From Brachionus plicatilis (lineage: Eukaryota > Rotifera > Eurotatoria > Ploima > Brachionidae): a stretch of 25,536 nt of DNA. Where the stretch lies: positions 599,984 to 625,519 of the forward strand of contig QEOQ01000519.1 in the NCBI GenBank assembly GCA_010279815.1. The letters run 5' to 3'. The notes beneath the pieces were generated by a model that saw only the letters and a list, made by a program, of their open reading frames with translations, had not been told where the DNA came from and made no database searches. Numbering within the stretch: the first letter of the stretch is position 1; each line of letters starts with the position of its first letter. Shown here piece after piece: positions 17,294 to 25,536 of the stretch. The position numbers and the translations under genes were made by a program.

Positions 17294-19666
17294 TCATTTG
17301 AGAGAGTTTTCATTTTGTACGTCTGCTTCATAACGCGCTAATTTTGCTTTAAGTAATTTTGTTTCCCGTTTGAAATCTTCTAATTGCTTACGCAAATTAT
17401 CGTTTTCTCTTTCTAAATATGATGCACGTACTGCAATTTGATTCTCTTTCATTCTTCGTGCATCTCTTGATCTTTTTGCCGCCATATTGTTCTTTCTGCG
17501 TCTTGCCCAATATCTTTCGTCCTTTAGTTCATTTGGAACGAACTGCTTAAAATTTTTAAATATCTAATAGAATCTTTTTATAATTTAATATTGAATAAAT
17601 AACCAACTTTTTTAGACTTCCTCATAACTAGTTGTGGTTTTGAATCGTCATCATAGAATTTTTTGGATTTTGTTTCGAATTCGTAGTCCGAAATGGAGTC
17701 CATAGTGCTATCATTTAAATTTAGATTCCAATCAAAGTTACTTTTGTAAGAATCTAACTTTTTACCATCATCTAATCGAAATAAAAATAAATATTTTTTT
17801 TTAAATAGTTTTATTGAAAAAAAAAATAAACATTTTTACCTTCTTTATTCTTAATATTAATTGTTTGATGTTGAATATTTTGTTGATTTCCTTTAGTTAT
17901 CTGATTGCTTTGAGAATTCGCAATTTTTGAATCTGATGAAGAAACCACATTTAGAGTTGTTAAATTTGAAATTATATTATTTTGGTCATTGTTGTGAATG
18001 TTATTTGATGGTGAAGTCGAAATTCTCGAAGAGTTAGGTGATAGGGAACTTGTTGAATTAATTGTTGTGCTGCTTGAGTTGCTATTTAGTGTTTCTGTTA
18101 TTAATGAAGAATTTAAATTATCAAATTTTTGTATTTGATCTAAAAATTCAACGTCTGTTTCATTTAAACCATTTTCGCTTAAAAATTCGTCCATTTCCAG
18201 ACATTCAAATTTGACGCCGAATTTTTCTGATTGAAACAGGTCATTTTTGTCCCATAAATTTTGTCCCAAAAATGCATTTCCATAGCATTTTGCTCCATCT
18301 ACATCAGAACTTGATTTAGTAGTTTTCACTAAAATATTTTAATTATTAAAAATTTTGATTTAAAAAATAAATAAAAGATGGAAGAGATGTGATTACTTTC
18401 AGACAAATAATCATGACTATCCCATTCGAACAAAGACTTGGAATTAGCTTCACCAGTTAAATTTAGGTCTAGGTCTAATTGTATATCACTACTATCTGTT
18501 AAATCATTTTCAGAATTTATTTGGTCAAATTTGCCTAGGGGTTTAAGCAATACTTCAAGCAATTCTGAATTTTTTAGAAGTGTTTTGAGACCATCAGTTG
18601 GAAATCGATTGTCATCAGTCTCTTTTTCTGATGAATTATTTTGTTTTCCTTTTGCACTCGGGTTAACAAACATTTCTTTTTCTAATCATAAAATTTTAAC
18701 TTTAAATAAAATTCTAGTTTTATAAAATTAATTTTTCATGTTAAAAATAATGTTTTATTATGAAAGAAAAATGTTTTGCCTTCTTTCAATTAAATTGAAA
18801 TGAGAATTGAAAACAAAAAATTTATTATTATAATAAGTTTAAAATTTTACGTAAAATAAAATTAACAAACTAAATGGTTTTCTTAATACTACTTACAAAA
18901 AATTTTGCACAAGGCCAAAAGCAATTTGAATAAAATAACCAACTACGAAGATCTATTCTTTTTGATAGAATATTTAAAAATTTTAATCTTCGCATTTCTT
19001 ATAAAAGTAATCATAAAGTAATGATTATGAAACAAATAATTAATTTGAAGCGAAAAATAAAAATGGAGAATTTATGGATTTTATTCACATTTTAATAAAC
19101 GTGTTTCAAAAAATTCTAAACATAGAATGTTCTCAAAAGAATTGCAATTCCATCAGAAAAAAGAGCGATTTTGAACACTCTCTAAAAAATATAAATAAAA
19201 AATAGGATACACATTTTCATATCTTTCTCTTCCCTCTAATATTTAACAACAAAATTTTTTTCTTACTTTGTCTAGATGAAGTATTGTCATTACTTAAATT
19301 TTCATGTACATTTGGAATATTGCGTAAAAATTGAGAATTTTTCGATAATGAATTGGCTAAATTTGTTGAGCTAGATAATTTTAATTGATTCTGTAAGTTA
19401 TTCTTTTGCTGAGAAATACTTCCGCTACAATTGTAATAATTTGAATATTGAAAACTTTGGTTATAAAAATTCAGATTTTGAACTTGTATTTGGTTGGGTG
19501 AGAAATTTGAATTCATTTTAGTAGCCTTTTGTTTATTTGATCCAATAACGTCAAATTCATTAATTGAATATGCGGAGAAATTAACCGAATTTTGATTGTC
19601 GCGACGAATGTCCATTTTTTCAAAATATAAAGTTCTATCTTGCTTATAAATCTTTTGCACCATCAT
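17294..19666 (-). CDS. HLF: PAR-domain bZIP transcription factor (HLF/TEF/DBP family)
   Basis: A nuclear DNA-binding activator of the proline-and-acidic-rich (PAR) bZIP family (vertebrate HLF, TEF, DBP; fly Pdp1). Five minus-strand exons join in phase: 19666-19267, 18681-18397, 18328-17840, 17771-17608, 17545-17294, giving about 529 aa (vertebrate members about 300). Introns are 585, 68, 68, 68 and 62 nt counting only real ones (four introns: 585, 68, 68, 62). The family's N-terminal block is in exon 2 ([20 protein letters not shown]). The activation-domain core is in exon 3 ([28 protein letters not shown]). The PAR end is in exon 4 ([12 protein letters not shown]). The basic region and zipper are in exon 5 ([35 protein letters not shown], then LERENDNL). 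RDARR and the leucine heptads are intact. Exon 1 (133 codons, Asn/Gln/Ser-rich) and the Ser/Asn-rich half of exon 3 are extra. The donor of intron 4 (gttggt) is weak, and its acceptor may be 3 nt later (exon from 17542). The basic region is closest to HLF; orthology to one vertebrate paralogue is not implied. Confidence 0.88.
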
Positions 19667-22407
19667 ATTAAATTAGCGTCAATTGAATAAGGTATTCATC
19701 TTTCAGTAAATTAATGACACATTTTTTTTATTTGATAGAAAATGCTAGAAAAATTAATATGGTAAATAAAAATTTTAATAAATCTAGAAAAAAATAAAAA
19801 ATTTTAGTTAAAATTTTAAATTAGATCTTCTTAGTTTAGTTCAAAACAGATGACTAAATATTTTTCACTTTTAAATGCTTTACAGAAATTTTTTTTTTCC
19901 CTTGTCTTAACTAAAGCGATTTGTTTTAATTTATTTTGATTTTTCTATACTATGAGCATATCTTAAAAAATTGATCTAATAACTAATTGTTGTCTGTCTC
20001 ATCGAAATACGTCTCTTGTTAAAAAGTAACAAGACTGAAAAGAAATTTTTCTATGAATGTCCCTGAAATGGCCTCGATGATTTTCCTACTAGATAGCTTA
20101 TTTTCGATCCAATGGCACTCATAAAGTTTTTCTAGGTTCTTTCGATTCAAATTGTGTACATATTGCTGATGATGCTATTTTTAAAATAATCTCTCATCAG
20201 TCTGATTTTGTTCATTATTTATTACAATGAAATATTCGAATTGATTTAAAATAGCTGTGCAATTATCACCATCTTGAAGACGTTTAATCGGAAAATAAAA
20301 TTTTCTTTTAAAAATTTTTCCGCTCATAATATTGCATTGTACAATAAAATATCCATATGATTACAATGTACTAAATAATTAATTTTTTTTAAATAACTTT
20401 TAAATAATTATTATAATAATAATTAAAAATGCTACAAAACGATCACATCTGTAGAGCGAGAACTGAATTTTTACTTTGGTTACTACAACAAGTTTATTTA
20501 AAATATTAGTTCTAATTAAACTTTTTGAATTTTATTTTTAAACATAGTTTATAAAAATTCTTGCTAATATGTGAAAATTGCTTTTTTCGGATGTTTTTAG
20601 CCTAAAATAAACTGGTCTTAAAAGATTTAATGGAATGAAAAGCAACAAAATTTTCAAATTGGAAAAAATAGCTTAAGTCGTAAAATTTTTGAAAAATTTA
20701 AATATCCTCAACAAAATATTAATATAAAATTGTGGAGCTCTTGTCGATGAGTTTAAATTTTATATTATGTTAAATTATTCAAAAAATGGACCTTATAGGC
20801 TTTTGTACGTAATATTATGTATTCAATAAAGACCTTAATAAATTAACTTCAATATTTCAAACTTAAAATTAGAATTGAAATAATTTATTACACCTATTTT
20901 TAGTGAATATTTTTTATGGACTTGAAATTTAGATTTTCTTTACAATAGTTTAAAAAATTCATTAAGCATAATCTTGAAAAGAAAAAGGGTTATTCAAATT
21001 TATTTTAGATTTAATTTTTTGTTTATTGAACAAGAAATTCAAGCCTCGTTAGGTTAACCTTTAAAATATATTTTTAAATGAAAATTAATTTTTATAAGAG
21101 CATATTTTTGATTTTTAAATTTTTAATTTTGGGATTTAAAAATTTTACAAAATAAACCTTGATTTTGAAAAAAAAACTTTTTCTAGCATTAACCAGAGTT
21201 TTATGAAGAAGCCATTTTAGTTTACCTGAAAAATTATCAATCTTATTTGACTCTAAATTGATTTCTTTTTCATACCAACAGATTCGAGTCAATTGTAGTA
21301 AAACATTTAGCTATAACTTCAAACCTTCATATATTTTCTACTTTCAATCTCTAACTCGCTCTTCAAATCATTAATGTTAATGCAGCAAAAATCATTTTCC
21401 AAATTTAAAGAAGTTTTTTTAATATGTGCCCGAGCTCGTGTATTCATTCTCGAACAAAACTTATCACAAATTATAATTTAACAGGGGTAACTTAATTGTA
21501 ATAAAGATTTTTTATTTTCAAATAGGAAATTTTTTAACGAAAAGTTATTTTATTTGTAATCAAGAATTTTATTTATGTTTACAAAGAATTTATTGAGATT
21601 TTATATTGATTTTTAGTATACTAATAAAAATAATGTTATGAATGCAAATGAATTTTTTAAATAAAATCAATTTAAAAATAAATCAGTTGAAAAGAAAGAC
21701 TTTATTTTATTGAATCATTTTAACATGCTTTAAAGATCATACCAGAAAAAAAAACTTACTTAATATTTGAGAACAATAACTAAGTATTATTAAACATTAA
21801 TAAATTTCATATAACATTATTAAACATTAGTGAATATTTTTTTTATTCAAGTAGGAAGTTAATAGTTGAGTTACAGTGTAAAGAGGTACCATAGAAGTCT
21901 TCCTAGTAAGACTTCTCGGCAAGTTTCTTGCAATAGCTAATCATTTTTAAATTATCATTAAAAAATTTTAATTAAGATATCAAGTCTATTATGTCTCATT
22001 TTTTTTAGCTAAAAATTTAGTTACTCTGTTACTTAGCTACTTCGCAACAGTACAATTTAAATTATTCAATCTTGTGTTTTGGCTTAGCTTTTGTTATTTA
22101 TACAAAAAAGGCAAGAAATAAAAGATTATAAAATTATTTTGTTTGAACATCTCCCGTTTGATAATATTAAATATTACTATTTCCAAAATTTTATTTTAGT
22201 CTAATACCATAAAAATATTAATTAGGCAGTTTCAAAATAAAAAATTTTCTTACTGATAATAACAAAATTCGGATTTTTTTTAAATTTAGAAATTTAAATA
22301 TTTGACATTTATTCATGCTATAAAAGAACTACAATATCTAGTTATGAATCATTTTCATTTGTATTTAAAATATTGATATTTGGTTTTTTGAGGACCTGAG
22401 AACAAAA
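19667..22407. other. Intergenic AT-rich region
   Basis: 2.7 kb between the bZIP start and the SETDB1 3' end. It probably holds the bZIP promoter and perhaps 5' untranslated exons. A short protein-like plus-strand frame at about 20103-20229 (FRSNGTHKVFLGSFDSN, HIADDAIFKII) and possible small minus-strand exons at 21226-21447 are described as findings. Otherwise nothing recognisable. Confidence 0.4.
21319..21447 (-). CDS. Possible 42-codon ORF or 5' exon upstream of the bZIP gene
   Basis: The minus-strand ATG at 21447 opens a frame (MNTRARAHIKKTSLNLEND) to a TGA at 21319-21321. Its composition is less AT-biased than its surroundings. Directly downstream another open stretch ends at a strong donor-like tttttcag/gtaaac (junction 21226/21225). 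No family is recognised. It could be a noncoding or alternative first exon of the bZIP gene, a tiny gene, or chance. Confidence 0.2.
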   Translation of the reverse strand: MNTRARAHIKKTSLNLENDFCCININDLKSELEIESRKYMKV

Positions 22408-22413
22408 TTTATT
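22408..22413 (-). terminator. Candidate poly(A) signal of SETDB1
   Basis: AATAAA on the minus strand, 13 nt after the stop codon. The very short 3' UTR this implies is possible in compact genomes; other hexamers lie further downstream. Confidence 0.35.
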
Positions 22414-22426
22414 GATGTCAGCATTT

Positions 22427-23331
22427 TTATAAGAGACGACCACGACAATTACTCGCATTACAATGACAGAATAAAATTCTATCTTGAACTGAACCAATTG
22501 TATAGTTATAATCCCAACAGAGTTCCGTACCGGCTTTAATAGCGTGGTTTGCAAAAAAAGCAATCCATGGAAAACGTAAATCATAGGTATCAACAAAAAC
22601 ATTTTGTACGAAAATGTTCGGCGCGCACGAGTGATTAAAATAACGACCAATATTGCCAAGAATCTTAGCGTCCATTATGAAAACACTTGAATCTAGCATA
22701 TAATTCTCGAAAAAAAATTTGTTGTTATGATTTGTAAAAAAACGATTTGAATAAATTGAAGAAACCATCTTTTTTTCCTTTTGTTGTCGATTTAAAACTC
22801 TGTTTTTGTTATATTCGTCTTCCTTTTTACTAATAGGAAAAGTGTTTGGATTGGATCTATCTTGTTCATCTTCATCGCTATCTAAGAGTATATAAAAAGT
22901 TTCTTCAAAGCTTGAATTTTTTTTATTTGCATTTTGTTGTTGTTTTGGTCGTTGATACTCTTTAAATCGACTATTGGCTTTTTTTTGCATAATTTTTAGA
23001 TTACTTTCATCTAAATCAGAATTTTTACTAGAAAATTCTTCAATGTTTTTAACGATTCCATTCTGTGATCGCTTCAAATATTCAACAAAGTCAAGCTCAG
23101 CAAAATATTCATCTCCAAGTTCTCGACCTCTGATATCAGATAGTTCTTCAGTAATCAAATGTCCTGAATAATTACAAATAAAAGTTCCTTTCGGAATATC
23201 ATCCAAACATCGCAATCCCCAGCCTTTACTGTTGGTTTTAAACAGCTGCAACCTTACTGATATTCCATTCTGAACAACTCGATTTGAACACCGACAATCG
23301 CACTTGCAATTACTGTTACATTCAAAAACAC
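22427..23331 (-). CDS. SETDB1: SETDB1 histone H3K9 methyltransferase, last exon
   Basis: C-terminal 300 residues of a SETDB1/eggless-type nuclear lysine methyltransferase, which places H3K9me3 and silences genes and transposons. The exon begins at an acceptor (ttattag/gtgtttt, 23331; phase needs one base from upstream). It opens with the end of the pre-SET zinc cluster (ECNSNCKCDCRCSNRVVQNG). SET part 1 follows (KGWGLRCLDDIPKGTFICNY, GDEYFAELDF). Then comes an insertion of about 135 residues, charged and Asn/Lys-rich, with an acidic DSDEDEQD. SET part 2 is IMDAKILGNIGRYFNHSCAP, then FVDTYDLRFPWIAFF and ELCWDYNY. The post-SET is FCHCNASNCRGRLL, ending at the stop. The AdoMet-binding NHSC and catalytic Tyr (DYNY) are present, and the split SET is diagnostic for SETDB1/2. 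The insertion is much shorter than in human SETDB1 (about 350). Tudor, MBD and the rest of the pre-SET lie upstream, outside the window or beyond a long intron. Confidence 0.93.
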
Positions 23332-25536
23332 CTAATAAAATTTATGGTGTTTAAAAAACTTAAAATTTTTTAGATTTAGTTAAGTTGTGTGAAAATCCAA
23401 AATAAAAGACATTTAAAAGTCAATTCAAATCCAAGTCAGAAGTGCGACTAAGGAAAGATTAAAATTTAAGTCATATTTAATTTTTTTCGTTAAAAATTCA
23501 TGCAAACTTAATAGTTATTTACTCATTTTTTATATATTCCTGAAAAGATGACATTTTTTTCTAATTTGTTTTTTTTTTTAAAGATATTAACAAAATAATT
23601 AATTCTTGTCTTTTTTCTAATTTAATAAATTAAATCGTTATTTATTTGTCAATTTTTTTTTTTTTTCCTTTTCATCTTAAAAAAATATCGGAGTTATTAA
23701 CGAATTTTTTGTTTTAAAAAAATCAATAAAATTATATTTTTTTCTAAGAAAAAATTTTCACAAAATATAATTTTCTGCTCTGCTTTCTGTATCCTTAACT
23801 GCCTTATTCTAAATTGTTAAAGTATCAATAACAGAATCATAAAATTTTAATAAAAAAAATTTTACAAATTGCGAAGAAAAATTCCAAATAAGATTAGATC
23901 AAAGACACAACAAAAAAAAGTATTGATATTTTATTTTATTATAAATATTTCCTTTTTTAATTAAAATTTATTTTTATTCGTTAAATTCAATGAAATATAT
24001 TTTGATTTATCCATTGTCATCATCAAAGTTTAAAAAGCTCAATTTTTTCAATTTTAATATTTTAAGAAAAAATTTATTTTTGAAATTATGGAAGGTTTTC
24101 GCGCTCTTTCTCTTTTTTTATTTTTTATTAACTGATAAAAAATTATTTTTTCATTTAATTTTTTCAAGATACAATTAATTAAAAATTATCCCGGATTATT
24201 TTACAATTTAGAAAAAGCCTGAACAAAAAGCGATAGTTCAAATTTAAAAAAAAAAAAAGATGGGAGTTACTTTTTCTATATTATTGTATTGAAATTAAAT
24301 AAATTAAATCAATCATATAATATTTAGTTTTTAATTTTTTTAAAATAAAAATCATTAAATATTAATTTTTTTACAATAAAGAAAATAATTTCCTCTAAAA
24401 ATTTTATATTCAATATCAATATTTACGAATCAGTATCTATCAAAATACATATTTTTGAAAAAAGTTTTTTTTACCAAATAAATCATGAAATGAAATGATA
24501 GAATAACTCTCTATCTAAAAATTAATTTAACACTAGCAATATTTTATTTCATTTTTAATTACTGGAAAAGCGAAAAATAAAACACATGGTGTATATAATT
24601 TGATGAGAGCTTACGTTTTAAAATTGTATCAACTATAAAATTGTCTTTTATGAAAAATTTCTTTCTTTGTAATAGACAAATTGAAAGTCATGATCAAATG
24701 AAATTTTCCAATCATAATTTTAGTTTTTGATTTAAATAAAGAGGTGTTTTTTATCGATTTTTAAATAAAATGACTAATTTTTTAAATTTTATTAAATATG
24801 ATTTCTTTAATTGTTAATTAAATAGAAAATTATCTGAATTTTTGTCTGAAGTAAAATTAAATCTCAATAAATATTTTGAAATAGAAAATTTAACTTTTTT
24901 TCGCCGTATTAAAATATCATTTAAAATCATTATTTGTTTACCATGATATAGATTTTAAATTTTTCTTTAAAGTTTTCAAAAAAAGTATTTAGAAGAATCA
25001 TTTAGAAAAAAAATTAAAAGTTAGTATTTTAATGAAAAAAAAACAGATTTAATTTTAAATTTTTTTTAATTAAAGAAGATTTGTTGAAACAAGTCAATTT
25101 ACTTGACTTGACTTTGACTTGATGACTTTTGCCCAAGACTGTTAATTACGTTTTATAATAAATCAGTTATTATAAAAACCACCAAAATATATTTAAATTG
25201 TCGTTTTGATTTTCAAATAAAAGCTTAAAAATTTGACTTTTTTAAATTCTAAATTTAATTGAATTATGATTCAAATTTGAATTTAAATTTAATCATTATT
25301 CTAAGTTTAAATTAAAAATTAACTTAAAAATTTGTTAAAATTTAAGCTCAAATAAAAATTTTTTTTAAATTCAGACTCAATGTTAAAAATTAATTTAATT
25401 ATTTGAAAGTAAATTCAAATGCTATTTAATTACAAAACTAGTTTCACCCCTAGTGTTACGATACAAATTATCTAAACTGTTGGATTTTTAAACTAATTGT
25501 AAGGTTTTTTTTCTCAAAATAAAAATATGATATTCC
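23332..25536. other. Probable SETDB1 intron sequence
   Basis: 2.2 kb of extremely AT-rich DNA upstream of the last SETDB1 exon. I find no pre-SET, MBD or Tudor coding sequence on the minus strand and no transposon domain. Because the last exon needs an upstream exon, this is most likely one long intron that reaches or passes the window edge. Confidence 0.5.

Noticed and set aside
18438..18725. 95-codon plus-strand frame
   Set aside because: Antisense shadow of bZIP exon 2.
22342..22659. 105-codon minus-strand frame overlapping SETDB1
   Set aside because: Out-of-frame shadow of the SET and post-SET coding exon.
23990..24178. Phe/Leu/Lys-rich plus-strand frame
   Set aside because: Low-complexity AT-rich sequence with no coding signature; probably SETDB1 intron.
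1..25536. CRISPR arrays, rRNA or bacterial operons
   Set aside because: No regular spacer-repeat structure or prokaryotic gene layout; spliced animal genes are present.

Overview
The window is very AT-rich eukaryotic DNA with an assembly gap of Ns (14550-15011). Short phase-consistent introns (56-68 nt), a metazoan PAR-bZIP gene, a SETDB1-type histone methyltransferase and a dense litter of broken transposons point to a small invertebrate animal. A monogonont rotifer (Brachionus-like) is my best guess from the transposon repertoire and intron sizes; that is inference, not proof.

Layout. (1) 1-286: a degenerate ~30 bp minisatellite. (2) 857-4605, minus strand: an unrecognised gene that I rebuild from four in-phase exons; its 2.25 kb third intron holds a LINE reverse-transcriptase relic and a KRBA2-like integrase relic. 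(3) 5321-7690: a large minisatellite of the same family, first in the opposite orientation to block 1 and then switching orientation three more times. (4) 7687-11190: nested transposons. A minus-strand Ty3/gypsy element (integrase core, GPY/F module, chromodomain, then an env-like third ORF) is split by a plus-strand Ty3/gypsy element with LTR-like ends and a polypurine tract, and is followed by a Tc1/mariner transposase relic. (5) 11893-12917: a second KRBA2-like copy with an intact Cys-rich tail. (6) 13030-13832: the C-terminal part of a second LINE. (7) 15690-16500, minus strand: another Ty3/gypsy pol relic. (8) 17294-19666, minus strand: a complete five-exon PAR-bZIP transcription factor of the HLF/TEF/DBP family. 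(9) 22427-23331, minus strand: the last exon of SETDB1, with the end of the pre-SET, a bifurcated SET and the post-SET domain.

The three host genes are all on the minus strand. The two recognisable ones act in the nucleus: a sequence-specific transcription factor and an H3K9 methyltransferase that elsewhere in animals silences transposons. There is no sign of an operon or of functional coupling; 2.7 kb of featureless AT-rich DNA separates them. I saw no tRNA, rRNA or CRISPR array.
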